DNA of 64,000 nucleotides from Phaeobacter gallaeciensis (lineage in GTDB: Bacteria > Pseudomonadota > Alphaproteobacteria > Rhodobacterales > Rhodobacteraceae). Of this stretch, positions 34,652 to 43,360 are shown piece after piece. A program made the position numbers and the translations under genes. The stretch spans positions 3,076,001 to 3,140,000 of the forward strand of contig NZ_CP015124.1 in assembly GCF_001678945.1 (NCBI RefSeq). The letters are read 5' to 3'. Under the pieces are notes generated by a model, which saw nothing but the letters and a program-made list of their open reading frames with translations, ran no database searches and was not told where the DNA came from. Positions within the stretch are counted from its first letter, which is position 1, and each line of letters begins with the position of its first letter.

Positions 34652-34683
34652 AGCGCGCGGGGGGCTTCCTCCGCGCGCTTTTC
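34652..34683 (+). terminator. Intrinsic terminator between coxC and SURF1 gene
   Basis: AGCGCGCGG (34652-34660) pairs perfectly with CCGCGCGCT (34671-34679), loop GGGGCTTCCT, followed by TTTT. It lies 80 bases after coxC and 20 bases before the SURF1 start, so SURF1-thrC would depend on read-through or a separate promoter. Confidence 0.75.
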
Positions 34684-34702
34684 CATTGGCGATGAGGACG
34701 CG

Positions 34703-35389
34703 ATGCGGCGGTTTATCTTTCTATCCCTTGTTGGCGGGCTGGGCCTATTGGCGCTGCTATCGCTTGGGATCTGGCAGATGCAGCGCCTGGCCTGGAAGGA
34801 AGATATCCTGGCCACCATCGAAGCGCGCATTGCGGATGCCCCCGGCCCTTTGCCCGAGGTGCTGGAGCCAGAGCGTGACAAATACTTGCCTGTGCGTCTT
34901 GAGGGCGAGATCCTGCCGGGTGAATTGCACGTTCTGACCTCGATCCAGGGCACCGGCGCGGGCTATCGCGTTATCGCGCCTTTCGTGACCGACGGCGGTC
35001 GTCGCCTGCTGCTGGACCGTGGCTTCATCATCGCCAGCCGCAAGGATGAAACCCGCACCATCGGTTCCGCGACCGTGATCGGCAACCTGCACTGGCCGGT
35101 CGAGGTGGACGGGTTCACACCGGAGCCGGACACGGAAAAGAACATCTGGTATGCCCGCGACGTTGCGCCGATGGCGGCAGAACTGGGCACCGAACCGGCG
35201 ATGGTGATCCTGCGCGAGCTGCGCTCGGATGTGGTCGATGTCGGCGCGACCCTGCCGCAGCCCGTTACCATGTCGGGCATTGCCAATGACCACTTGCAAT
35301 ATGCACTCACCTGGTTTTCGCTGGCCTTTATCTGGGCCGCGATGACCGCCTATTTCCTGTGGCGCAACCGCGCCAAATCCGAAGGCTGA
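34703..35389 (+). CDS. SURF1-family cytochrome oxidase assembly protein
   Basis: 228 residues. N- and C-terminal membrane helices (FIFLSLVGGLGLLALLSLGI and the last YALTWFSLAFIWAAMTAYFL) flank a periplasmic domain, with family motifs GIWQMQRLAWKEDIL and LLLDRGFIIASR. SURF1/Shy1 proteins help insert heme a into oxidase subunit I. ATG at 34703 is five bases after GAGG; the longer frame from 34613 would include the terminator hairpin, so it is rejected. It is four bases upstream of thrC. Confidence 0.92.
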   Translation: MRRFIFLSLVGGLGLLALLSLGIWQMQRLAWKEDILATIEARIADAPGPLPEVLEPERDKYLPVRLEGEILPGELHVLTSIQGTGAGYRVIAPFVTDGGRRLLLDRGFIIASRKDETRTIGSATVIGNLHWPVEVDGFTPEPDTEKNIWYARDVAPMAAELGTEPAMVILRELRSDVVDVGATLPQPVTMSGIANDHLQYALTWFSLAFIWAAMTAYFLWRNRAKSEG

Positions 35390-35393
35390 AGCG

Positions 35394-36782
35394 ATGAAAT
35401 ACATCTCCACCCGCGGGCAGGCGCCCGAGCTGACGTTCGAAGAGGCGATGCTGACCGGGCTGGCCCGCGACGGCGGCCTGTATGTGCCCGCCGAGATCCC
35501 GCAGATGAGCCATGATGAGATCGCGGCCCTGTCGGGCCTGTCTTACGAGGAAACTGCCTTCCGGGTGATGCGCCCCTTCCTCGGCGATTGCTTCACCGAT
35601 GACGAATTCCGCGAGATCATCGCCAAGGCCTATGCCGGGTTTGGTCACGCTGCCCGCGCGCCGCTGAAACAGCTGGCGCCCAATCATTTCCTGTTGGAGC
35701 TGTTCCACGGCCCGACCCTCGCGTTCAAGGATTTCGCGATGCAGCTGATCGGTCAGCTCTTCGAAGTCGCCCTGAAACGCCGCGGCGAAAGCGTGACCAT
35801 CGTCGGCGCCACCTCTGGCGATACCGGCTCTGCCGCGATTGAAGCTTTCCGGGGGCTGGATGCGGTCAATGTCTTCATCCTTTACCCCCATGGCCGCGTC
35901 AGCGAGGTGCAGCGCCGCCAGATGACAACCCCTGCGGACAGCAACGTGCACGCGCTGGCGGTCGAAGGCGACTTCGACGACTGTCAGGCGGCGGTCAAGG
36001 ACATGTTCAATGATTTTGAGTTCCGCGACAGCGTGCGCCTTGCCGGGGTGAACTCGATCAACTTTGCCCGCGTGCTGGCGCAGGTGGTCTATTACTTCTC
36101 CTCCGCCGTCAGCCTTGGCGCGCCGCATCGCAAGATCAGCTACACCGTGCCCACGGGCAACTTTGGTGACATCTTCGCCGGCTATATCGCGAAACAGATG
36201 GGCCTGCCCATCGAGCAGCTGGTGGTCGCCACCAACCAGAACGACATTCTGCACCGCTGCCTCTCGGGGCAGGGCTATTTCAAGGGCGACACCATCCCCT
36301 CGATCAGCCCGTCGATGGACATTCAGGTCTCATCCAACTTTGAACGGGCGCTGTTCTATGCCTACGGGCAGGATGGCGCCGCCGTCGGTCAGCTGATGAA
36401 TGAGCTGAAAACCGGTGGTTTCAACGTCAGCCAGGGCGCCATGCAGGCGCTGCAGGAGACCTATGTTTCGGGCCGGGCCTCGGAAGAAGAAACCATGGCG
36501 ACGATCAAATCCGAATGGGCCGCCTCGGGCGAACTGCTGTGCCCCCACGGCGCCGTTGGTGTGAAGGTTGCAAACCAGTTGCGCGTTGCCGATATCCCCA
36601 TGGTGACGCTGGCGACGGCCCACCCGGCGAAATTCCCAGCCGCGGTGGAAGAGGCGAGTGGTATCCACCCGCCGCTGCCCGCCCGCATGGCGGATCTTTA
36701 TGAGCGCGACGAGCGCGTCACCCGCATCGACAACGATCTGGCCGCCCTTGAGGCGCATATCAGAAAGAACATCGCGAATTGA
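35394..36782 (+). CDS. thrC: Threonine synthase
   Basis: 462 residues, PLP-dependent lyase that makes threonine from O-phosphohomoserine. Typical for the long bacterial/fungal form: N-terminal MKYISTRGQAPELTFEEAML, the PLP lysine in HGPTLAFKDFAMQLIGQ, the substrate loop VGATSGDTGSAAIEAF and phosphate-binding PTGNFGDIFAGYIAKQM. It is located between SURF1 and the M16 peptidase, an order kept in Rhodobacterales though the pathways differ. The stop overlaps the TTG start of the next gene (TTGA). Confidence 0.97.
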   Translation: MKYISTRGQAPELTFEEAMLTGLARDGGLYVPAEIPQMSHDEIAALSGLSYEETAFRVMRPFLGDCFTDDEFREIIAKAYAGFGHAARAPLKQLAPNHFLLELFHGPTLAFKDFAMQLIGQLFEVALKRRGESVTIVGATSGDTGSAAIEAFRGLDAVNVFILYPHGRVSEVQRRQMTTPADSNVHALAVEGDFDDCQAAVKDMFNDFEFRDSVRLAGVNSINFARVLAQVVYYFSSAVSLGAPHRKISYTVPTGNFGDIFAGYIAKQMGLPIEQLVVATNQNDILHRCLSGQGYFKGDTIPSISPSMDIQVSSNFERALFYAYGQDGAAVGQLMNELKTGGFNVSQGAMQALQETYVSGRASEEETMATIKSEWAASGELLCPHGAVGVKVANQLRVADIPMVTLATAHPAKFPAAVEEASGIHPPLPARMADLYERDERVTRIDNDLAALEAHIRKNIAN

Positions 36783-38044
36783 CAGTTCAGCAACACACAC
36801 TCGCCAACGGGTTCCGCATCGTTTCGGAGAACATGCCGGGGCTGGAATCCGCCTCTATCGGGATCTGGGTGACAGCAGGCGGCCGCCACGAGCGGCCTGA
36901 ACAGAATGGGATCGCCCATTTTCTTGAGCATATGGCCTTCAAGGGGACTAAGACCCGGTCGGCGCTGCAGATTGCCGAGGCGATCGAGGATGTGGGCGGC
37001 TATATCAACGCCTATACCAGCCGCGAGGTTACAGCCTATTACGCGCGGGTTCTGAAGGATGACGTGCCGCTGGCGATGGATGTGATCGGGGATATCCTGC
37101 TCAATCCGGTGTTCGACCCGCGTGAGATTGAGGTCGAGCGCGGGGTGATCCTGCAGGAGATCGGTCAGGCGCTGGATACGCCGGACGATGTGATCTTTGA
37201 TTGGTTGCAGGAAGAAAGCTATCGCGATCAGGCGCTGGGGCGCACTATTCTGGGCCCGGCGGAACGCATTCGCAGCTTTTCTCGTAATGACCTGCAAGGC
37301 TTTGTCGATCAGCACTACGGACCGGGACAGATGATTCTGGCTGCGGCCGGTGCGGTGGATCACGACGCGCTGGTGCGGCTGGCCGAGGCGCAGTTCGGCC
37401 ATATGGCGCCACGACCAGTGCCGGAACCGGATGCCGCGCGCTTTACCGGTGGCGGCGAGGCGCGGCGGGATAAGCAGCTGGAGCAGGCTCATTTTGCGCT
37501 GGCTCTTGAAAGCCCCGGCTACCGCGATGATGAGATCTACACCGCGCAGATCTATGCCAGCGCCCTTGGCGGCGGCATGTCCTCGCGCCTGTTCCAGGAA
37601 ATCCGCGAAAAGCGGGGTCTTTGCTATACCATCTTTGCGCAGGCAGGCGCCTATGCGGATACCGGGTCGACGACGATTTATGCAGGGACTTCGGGCGATC
37701 AGCTTGCCGATCTGGCGCATATCACCATCGACGAAATGAAGCGCGCCGCCGAAGATATGCGCGAAGACGAGGTTGCGCGTGCGCGCGCCCAGATGAAGGC
37801 CGGCATGCTGATGGGGCTGGAAAGCCCGTCGAACCGCGCCGAACGTCTGGCCCGTCTGGTGCAGATCTGGGACCGGGTGCCGCCGTTGGAGGATACCGTG
37901 GCCCGCATTGATGCGGTAACCGTCGCCGGGGTGCGGGCTTTGGCCGAACGCCTTGCGGTCGCGGCACCGGCGGCGTTGGCGCTTTATGGTCCGGTCGCAG
38001 ATGCGCCCAGTCTGGCGCGGCTGCAGGAGAGGCGCGCTGCCTGA
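36779..38044 (+). CDS. M16 zinc peptidase (mitochondrial processing peptidase-like)
   Basis: 421 residues. The inverted zinc motif HFLEHMAFKGT (HxxEH) is near residue 45, and the second Glu is in EVERGVILQEIGQALD. The second half carries GGGMSSRLFQEIREKRGLCY, the substrate-side motif of pitrilysin-type proteins. Cytoplasmic or periplasmic location is not obvious; there is no clear signal peptide. The start is TTG at 36779, overlapping the thrC stop by four bases, so translation is coupled. Alphaproteobacterial members are related to mitochondrial beta-MPP. Natural substrate unknown. Confidence 0.93.
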   Translation: MTVQQHTLANGFRIVSENMPGLESASIGIWVTAGGRHERPEQNGIAHFLEHMAFKGTKTRSALQIAEAIEDVGGYINAYTSREVTAYYARVLKDDVPLAMDVIGDILLNPVFDPREIEVERGVILQEIGQALDTPDDVIFDWLQEESYRDQALGRTILGPAERIRSFSRNDLQGFVDQHYGPGQMILAAAGAVDHDALVRLAEAQFGHMAPRPVPEPDAARFTGGGEARRDKQLEQAHFALALESPGYRDDEIYTAQIYASALGGGMSSRLFQEIREKRGLCYTIFAQAGAYADTGSTTIYAGTSGDQLADLAHITIDEMKRAAEDMREDEVARARAQMKAGMLMGLESPSNRAERLARLVQIWDRVPPLEDTVARIDAVTVAGVRALAERLAVAAPAALALYGPVADAPSLARLQERRAA

Positions 38045-38634
38045 TGCTGCTGTCCCGCCGTAAAGTCCGGCTTGAAACAGAACGTCTGACGCTCAGACCG
38101 CCGGTGCATGGCGATTTTCACGGCTGGGCGGCGCTGCGGCTGCAAAGCCAGGACTACCTTGTCCCTTGGGAGCCGGTCTGGGCGCCGGATCACCTCAGCC
38201 GCAAGGCCTTTACCAACCGGGTCTACTGGGCGCAGCGGGCGGTGTCCTCCGGCTCGGCGCTGCCGCTGTTCCTGGTCCGGCGCTCGGATCAGACGCTGGT
38301 GGGGGCGATCACGCTGGATAATATCCGCCGCGGTCCAGCGCAGGCGGGTACCCTTGGATACTGGACCGGGCAGCCCTTTGCGCGGCGTGGTTACATGGCC
38401 GAGGCGATTGGCGCGGTGGTGCATCATGCCTTTGGCAAGCTGGACCTCAGCCGGATCGAGGCAGCCTGCTTGCCGGAAAACGTGGCTTCGCGCGGTTTGC
38501 TAGAACGCTCAGGCTTCAAATACGAAGGCGTGGCGCAATCCTATCTGCAGATCAATGGCCGCTGGCGCACGCATGTGCTCTACGCCTCGCTGCGCCACGA
38601 TAGGCGCGGTAAGACCCTGGTTGGTCAGGCTTAG
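38044..38634 (+). CDS. rimJ: GNAT N-acetyltransferase, RimJ/RimL type
   Basis: 196 residues. Recognisable segments: RLETERLTLRPPVHGDFHGW at the beginning, GTLGYWTGQPFARRGYMAEA (acetyl-CoA loop) and NVASRGLLERSGFKYEGVAQ at the C-terminal side. This is the pattern of RimJ/RimL proteins that acetylate N-termini of ribosomal proteins such as S5. It overlaps the M16 gene stop by one base (TGATG) and closes the oxidase-thrC operon. The exact target is inferred only from the family. Confidence 0.85.
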   Translation: MLLSRRKVRLETERLTLRPPVHGDFHGWAALRLQSQDYLVPWEPVWAPDHLSRKAFTNRVYWAQRAVSSGSALPLFLVRRSDQTLVGAITLDNIRRGPAQAGTLGYWTGQPFARRGYMAEAIGAVVHHAFGKLDLSRIEAACLPENVASRGLLERSGFKYEGVAQSYLQINGRWRTHVLYASLRHDRRGKTLVGQA

Positions 38635-38941
38635 AAATACCTCTTCAAAGTATGAGGGCGAACCCTCCCGCGCCCATAGGTGCACCGGCTGCGCCGATGC
38701 GCGCTAGCGGCCTTGGGCATGGCACCGCGCGTTGCACTGTGCAGCGCCGCACCCTGTGCGGCGCCCGGCCCAACGGGGCAGGGGCATTCTGTGAATGCAG
38801 CAGGCCGGGCGGGAGTGTTTGCCGACACGATCAGAGCGCAGCGGCGCATAACTCGGGGCAGTGTCTGGGGACAGAGGCTCACTTATGCTGATTTTGCGGA
38901 AAACAGGCTGACAGAAAGGGCGAGTGCGCTACACTTCTGCC
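38635..38941. other. Intergenic region holding repeat copy B
   Basis: 307 bases without a supportable gene. It is rich in GC hairpins, for example GCGCCGCACCCTGTGCGGCGC at about 38743-38763, and contains the intergenic repeat copy B (38760-38815). The promoter of the exported MBL-fold gene must be near its right end, but I could not place it. Confidence 0.5.
38760..38815 (+). repeat. Intergenic repeat, copy B (constant ends, variable hairpin)
   Basis: Begins GGCGCCCGGCCCAACGG, then a small hairpin GCATTC-TGT-GAATGC (38784-38798), then ends CCGGGCGGGAG (38805-38815). Same end blocks as copies A and C; the middle is unrelated in sequence but is again a hairpin. Confidence 0.55.
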
Positions 38942-39781
38942 ATGCGTGTTTTTGCTCAGTATCTGGTTTCGCTCGTAGTCTCGGCAATCTTCGCCGCTCC
39001 GCTGGCCGCGCAGGAGCGCCGGGCCAGCCATTGCATTGCTCTCGCTGAGGCGGCCCCAGGGATCGCCTATCTGCACAAGGCCAGTTGGCAGGACCCGGTG
39101 CCGGAACATTCGGTGCGGATCCGGTATCTGTCGCACGCCAGTTTCCTGATTCAGACCGAAGGTGGACTGAACGTGGTGACCGATTTCACCGGTTTTACCG
39201 GATCGGCCGACTTCATCCCGGATGTGGTCACCATGAACCATGCCCATGAAACCCATTGGACCGCCCATCCCGATCCGGCCATTCCGCATGTGCTGGAAGG
39301 CTGGGGCGCCTTTGGGGAGGGGATCCGCCATCATCTGGATCTTGGTGAAATGCTGATCCGCAACGTGCCCACCGATATCCGCTCTGCTTACAGCGATGGG
39401 GTCGAGGTGGCCGGGAATTCGATCTTTGTGTTTGAGGTCGCAGGGCTGTGTATCGGGCATCTGGGCCATCTGCACCACGTGCCGACGCCCGAGCAATTCG
39501 CGGCGCTGGGGCGGCTTGATGTGGTGATGGCCGCCGTGGATGGGGGCATGACCCTGGCGCTGCCTGAAATGGTCGAGGTGTTGAACCGGCTGCGGTCCTC
39601 GGTAATCCTGCCGATGCATTGGTTCACCGATTACTCGCTGGAGCGTTTCCTGTCGCAGATCGGGCCGGAGTTCGATGTGGTGCAGGATGGCGCGGCAGAT
39701 ATCACCGTGTCGCTGCGCAGCCTGCCGGACAGGCCGACGATCCATGTGCTGCGCCCCTCTTATCTGCGCAAAGACGAGTAA
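38942..39781 (+). CDS. Exported MBL-fold metallohydrolase-like protein
   Basis: 279 residues. A signal peptide (VSLVVSAIFAAPLAAQE) is followed by a metallo-beta-lactamase fold of the UlaG/UPF0173-like branch: RIRYLSHASFLIQTEGGLNV, VVTDFTGFTG, then the metal motif MNHAHETHW (HxHxxH, with the usual Asp-His changed), GHLGHLHHVPTPEQ and ILPMHWF. It should be periplasmic. ATG at 38942 gives a clean signal peptide; an ATG at 38924 is in frame. Substrate unknown. It is followed after 41 bases by the FAD oxidase gene on the same strand. Confidence 0.8.
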   Translation: MRVFAQYLVSLVVSAIFAAPLAAQERRASHCIALAEAAPGIAYLHKASWQDPVPEHSVRIRYLSHASFLIQTEGGLNVVTDFTGFTGSADFIPDVVTMNHAHETHWTAHPDPAIPHVLEGWGAFGEGIRHHLDLGEMLIRNVPTDIRSAYSDGVEVAGNSIFVFEVAGLCIGHLGHLHHVPTPEQFAALGRLDVVMAAVDGGMTLALPEMVEVLNRLRSSVILPMHWFTDYSLERFLSQIGPEFDVVQDGAADITVSLRSLPDRPTIHVLRPSYLRKDE

Positions 39782-39822
39782 GCAGTCTTGCCTTGAGAGG
39801 CGCAATTGGACATGCAGGTTTC

Positions 39823-41250
39823 ATGACACTAAATTCTGCCGATTCCGCCTTTGTCGCCCGCCTTGCCGATCAACTGCCCGAGGGCGTTTTGCGCCCTGCC
39901 GATCCGCGTTATCTGGAAGAGCCGCGTGGAAGATATCAGGGACAGGCGGGGCTGCTGGCCGTGCCGCATTCCACCGAAGAGGTCGCAACGCTGGTGCGCG
40001 CTGCGCATGAGGCGCGGGTGCCGGTGGTGCCCTATGGCGGCGGTACCGGTCTGGTCGGCGGTCAGGTGATGCCGGAAGGCCCGGCGCCGCTGCTGCTGTC
40101 GCTGGAAAAGATGACCGCGATCCGCGGCGTCTACCCCGCGGAAAACGTGCTGATTGCCGAAGCGGGCGCTATCCTTGCCGATGTGCAGGCGGCCGCGACT
40201 GAGGCCGGACGCTTGTTCCCGCTGTCGCTGGCCGCCGAAGGCTCGGCCCGGATTGGCGGCAACCTTGCGACCAATGCAGGCGGGGTCAATGTGCTGCGCT
40301 ATGGCAATGCCCGCGATCTTTGCCTGGGGCTGGAGGCGGTGCTGCCCAATGGAGATATCTGGCACGGGCTGTCGCGCCTCAGGAAGGACAACACCGGCTA
40401 CGATCTGCGCAATCTTCTGGTCGGCTCCGAAGGCTCTTTGGGCGTCATCACTGCGGCATCGTTGAAACTGTCACCGATCCCGGCGGCGCAGGGCACGGCG
40501 GTGTTCGTGGTGCCATCGCCGCAGGCGGCAATTGCACTGCTGTCGCTGGCGCGTGACCAGTTGGGCGAAGGGATCAGCGCCTTTGAACTGATGCACCGGC
40601 AGGGGCTGGCGTTTCTGGCAGAAACCATGCCGCAGGTACGCCAACCCTTTGCCGAGGCTCCGGAATGGTGCGTGCTGATCGAGCTAGGGCTGGCGCGCGG
40701 GCTGGACCCGGAAGAGGCGCTTGCGGACCTGTTCGAGGCGGCGCTGGAGGCCGATCTGGCGCAGGACGGGGTGATTGCCCAGTCGGCGGCGCAGCGCGAG
40801 GCCCTGTGGACGGTGCGCGAGACGATCCCCGAAGCCAACCGCCTGATCGGCGCGATTTCCAGCCACGATATCTCGGTGCCGATCTCGGAAATTCCGGATT
40901 TCATCACGCGCGGCGGAGAGGCCATCGCCCGACTGGGAGTGGGCGATATGCGGATCAATTGCTTTGGCCACCTTGGCGATGGCAACCTGCATTACAACGT
41001 CTTCCCGGCGGCGGGAAAGACGCGCAAGGAATACGAACACCTGCGCGAGGATGTGAAACGCACGGTGCATGATCTGGTGGCTGATTTCGACGGGTCGATG
41101 AGTGCGGAGCATGGCATCGGGCGCATGAAGACCGGCGATTTGGAGCGTTATGGCGATCCGGTAAAACTGGCCGCGATGCGCGCCATCAAGGACGCGCTCG
41201 ATCCCCACGGCATCATGAACCCCGGCGCGGTGCTGCGGCAAGGTACCTGA
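39823..41250 (+). CDS. FAD-binding oxidoreductase, GlcD/D-2-hydroxyacid dehydrogenase type
   Basis: 475 residues. The VAO-type FAD domain shows VPVVPYGGGTGLVGGQVMP and GRLFPLSLAAEGSARIGGNL, TNAGGVNVLRYGNARDL. The C-terminal domain has NCFGHLGDGNLHYNVFPAAG (metal and substrate site) and MSAEHGIGRMK. This is the pattern of D-lactate, D-2-hydroxyglutarate and glycolate dehydrogenases that oxidise 2-hydroxy acids. ATG at 39823 is chosen because the upstream frame runs inside the MBL gene. The precise substrate is not decidable by eye. Confidence 0.9.
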   Translation: MTLNSADSAFVARLADQLPEGVLRPADPRYLEEPRGRYQGQAGLLAVPHSTEEVATLVRAAHEARVPVVPYGGGTGLVGGQVMPEGPAPLLLSLEKMTAIRGVYPAENVLIAEAGAILADVQAAATEAGRLFPLSLAAEGSARIGGNLATNAGGVNVLRYGNARDLCLGLEAVLPNGDIWHGLSRLRKDNTGYDLRNLLVGSEGSLGVITAASLKLSPIPAAQGTAVFVVPSPQAAIALLSLARDQLGEGISAFELMHRQGLAFLAETMPQVRQPFAEAPEWCVLIELGLARGLDPEEALADLFEAALEADLAQDGVIAQSAAQREALWTVRETIPEANRLIGAISSHDISVPISEIPDFITRGGEAIARLGVGDMRINCFGHLGDGNLHYNVFPAAGKTRKEYEHLREDVKRTVHDLVADFDGSMSAEHGIGRMKTGDLERYGDPVKLAAMRAIKDALDPHGIMNPGAVLRQGT

Positions 41251-41260
41251 CAACGTGGCG

Positions 41261-41315
41261 CTCCCGCGCCTGCAGGATTGGGCTGTGCCAGCCCCCTCAC
41301 AGTCTTGGGCCCGGC
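41261..41315 (-). repeat. Intergenic repeat, copy C (constant ends, variable hairpin)
   Basis: On the minus strand it begins GCCGGGCCCAA (41315-41305), has a small hairpin GGGCT/AGCCC in the middle and ends GGCGCGGGAG (41270-41261). It is in the convergent gap between the FAD oxidase and the MFS gene. The match with copies A and B is in the two end blocks only. Confidence 0.5.
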
Positions 41316-41373
41316 AGCGGTCAAAGCCCGCTGTGCGCAGGGGGCAGCGGTGCAGCAGAGCGCGGACGTAGGG

Positions 41374-42600
41374 TCAGGCGATGCTGGGGGTGGCCGACGG
41401 TTTCTGCGGGCGGCTGCGCATCAGCAGGTAACCGATGATCAGGATATTCAGCCCGTTCCAGGCAATGCCGTTGATGAAGGCCATCTGGTAGTTGCCGGTC
41501 ACGTCGTAGATCCAGCCAGACATCCAGCCACCCAGAGCCATGCCGAGGATGGTCATCATCATCACAAAGCCGACCCGCGCGCCGGCCTCTTTCGGGGGCA
41601 TGTATTCGCGCACCACCAGCGCATAGCTGGGCACGATGCCCCCCTGCGCGAGGCCGAACAGTGCGCTCACCAGATAAAGCGGCACCATGCCGTCAAAGGG
41701 CAGGTAGAAGAACAGCGCGATGCATTGCAGGACCGAACCGATCAGCAGGATCGCCACGCCGCCGAGCCGGTCCGCCGCAAGGCCTGAAAGGATCCGGCTG
41801 ACCACACCGCCCAGCAGCATCAGCGACAGCATCTCCGCCCCCACTGCAGGCCCGTAGCCAAGGCCGACGCAATAGGCAACGATATGCACCTGGGGCATCG
41901 ACATGGCGACGCAGCAGCCGATCCCGGCCAGCCCCAGCAGCCATTGCAGGGTGCGCGCCGACATGCCGGTGCTGCGCGCATTGAGCGCCGAGGCTGCATC
42001 AGAGGCGGCATAGGCCTCGGCCGGGACACGGCGGCGCAGCAGCAGCGCAAGCGGGATCACCACGGCAACGGTGATCGCGGCCAGGGCAAAATAGACCATG
42101 CGCCAGCCGCCGCTCTCCAACAGCCCGGCCAGCAGCGTCGGCCAGATCGCACCGGAGAGGTAATTGCCGCTGGCCACCAGTGCCACGGCGATACCGCGCC
42201 GCCGTAGGAACCAATGCGAGATGTCAGCAATAAGAGGCCCGAAACCTGCTGCCGTGCCCAGACCCAGAAGCAGGTGCGTGAGAGACAGAACCGCCATCGT
42301 CGGCGCAAAGGTGGAGAGCACATAACCCGAAGCCGTCGCAGCAACGGCGCCAATCAGCGCGAGGGTAATGCCAAACCTGTCCACCAGCCGCCCGATCAGC
42401 AGGTTGCCAAGGGCAAAACCCACCATGGTGAGCGTATAGGGCATGGAAGAGGCCGCGCGTCCGGAGCCGAATTCGGCTTCGACGGCGGGCATGATGACGA
42501 TGATCGCCCACATGCCCACATTGGCCACGGTTGCAATGGCCAGGGTGATGAGAAGTCGAAGCCAGGAATAGCGGCTGTCAAGGATCGCGGCAGTGTTCAT
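41374..42600 (-). CDS. MFS transporter (monocarboxylate/oxalate permease-like)
   Basis: 408 residues, 12 membrane helices in two halves. Features: GNLLIGRLVDRFGITLALIG (motif A), GTAAGFGPLIADISHWFLRR, and in the second half GVVSRILSGLAADRLGGVAI and EYMPPKEAGARVGFVMM. This resembles the monocarboxylate porter/oxalate:formate group. Inner-membrane uptake or exchange of an organic acid is likely. It is convergent with the FAD-linked hydroxy-acid oxidase, so a shared substrate class is possible but not shown. Confidence 0.87.
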   Translation of the reverse strand: MNTAAILDSRYSWLRLLITLAIATVANVGMWAIIVIMPAVEAEFGSGRAASSMPYTLTMVGFALGNLLIGRLVDRFGITLALIGAVAATASGYVLSTFAPTMAVLSLTHLLLGLGTAAGFGPLIADISHWFLRRRGIAVALVASGNYLSGAIWPTLLAGLLESGGWRMVYFALAAITVAVVIPLALLLRRRVPAEAYAASDAASALNARSTGMSARTLQWLLGLAGIGCCVAMSMPQVHIVAYCVGLGYGPAVGAEMLSLMLLGGVVSRILSGLAADRLGGVAILLIGSVLQCIALFFYLPFDGMVPLYLVSALFGLAQGGIVPSYALVVREYMPPKEAGARVGFVMMMTILGMALGGWMSGWIYDVTGNYQMAFINGIAWNGLNILIIGYLLMRSRPQKPSATPSIA

Positions 42601-42667
42601 GCCGGCACGCTAGGGCGCGTGCCGGCGGGCTGCAACTGAATTCGCCATCACGAATTCGCGTCTGCGC

Positions 42668-43147
42668 TTACTTCGGGAGGATGACCTTGTCGATCACGTG
42701 GATCACGCCGTTCTCGGCCTCGATATCGGCGGTGACCACGCTGGCATCATTGACCATCACACCCTTGTCGAGATCAATCATCACCGCGCTGCCCTGCACG
42801 GTTGCGGCGCTCATGTCGTCGGTAAGGTCACCGGACATCACCTTGCCCGGCACCACGTGGTAGGTCAGGATCGCCACCAGCTTTTCCTTGTTCTCGGGCT
42901 TCAGCAGGTCTTCGACCGTGCCTTCGGGCAGGGCGGCAAAGGCGGCATCGGTGGGGGCGAAGACGGTGAAAGGACCTTCGCCTTTCAGGGTGTCCACCAG
43001 ACCGGCCGCCTTGACGGCGGCGACCAGGGTGTTGAAGTCTCCGGCGCCGACAGCGGTGTCGACGATATCCTTGGAATGACCGCCTGCGAAGGCCGCTCCG
43101 GCCATGAACAGCGTGGCTGCGGTGGTCGTCATCATCTTGCGGAACAT
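42668..43147 (-). CDS. Exported fasciclin-domain protein
   Basis: 159 residues: signal peptide ([17 protein letters not shown]) and one FAS1 domain with the H1/H2 motifs [20 protein letters not shown] and [13 protein letters not shown], and [13 protein letters not shown] in between. FAS1 proteins act in adhesion or as small periplasmic stress proteins. GAGGAG six bases before the ATG at 43147 settles the start; the frame is open to 43309 but has no ribosome site. Apt lies upstream, separated by a terminator, so this gene is transcribed alone. Confidence 0.92.
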   Translation of the reverse strand: MFRKMMTTTAATLFMAGAAFAGGHSKDIVDTAVGAGDFNTLVAAVKAAGLVDTLKGEGPFTVFAPTDAAFAALPEGTVEDLLKPENKEKLVAILTYHVVPGKVMSGDLTDDMSAATVQGSAVMIDLDKGVMVNDASVVTADIEAENGVIHVIDKVILPK

Positions 43148-43199
43148 CTTGGTCTCCTCATGTGTTTCTGTTGAGCGACACCTTTCGTCAGGCATCGTG

Positions 43200-43224
43200 A
43201 GACCTACGGCAGAGGAGATGGTTC
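43200..43224 (-). promoter_or_regulatory. Possible ECF-sigma promoter of the fasciclin gene
   Basis: On the minus strand GAACC (43224-43220), 16 bases, GTCT (43203-43200), ending 53 bases before the start codon. GAACC plus a 16-base spacer is a common ECF-type pattern. No TTGACA-like box is seen in this gap. Weak evidence. Confidence 0.3.
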
Positions 43225-43260
43225 GGATGAAGCGGGTTTTCGCCGGGAGGGGTTTGACAA

Positions 43261-43287
43261 GAAAACCGCCGGAGCTAAGCCCGGCGG
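43261..43287 (-). terminator. Intrinsic terminator after apt
   Basis: On the minus strand CCGCCGG (43287-43281) and CCGGCGG (43272-43266) form a 7-base stem with an 8-base loop, then TTTTCTT. It separates apt from the fasciclin promoter region. Confidence 0.82.
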
Positions 43288-43360
43288 CGTCATGATTTCC
43301 AATCAACAAAACGTGATCAGGCTGTGAGTGATCCGTGACCCTGTTTCGGCGCGGGCCGGT

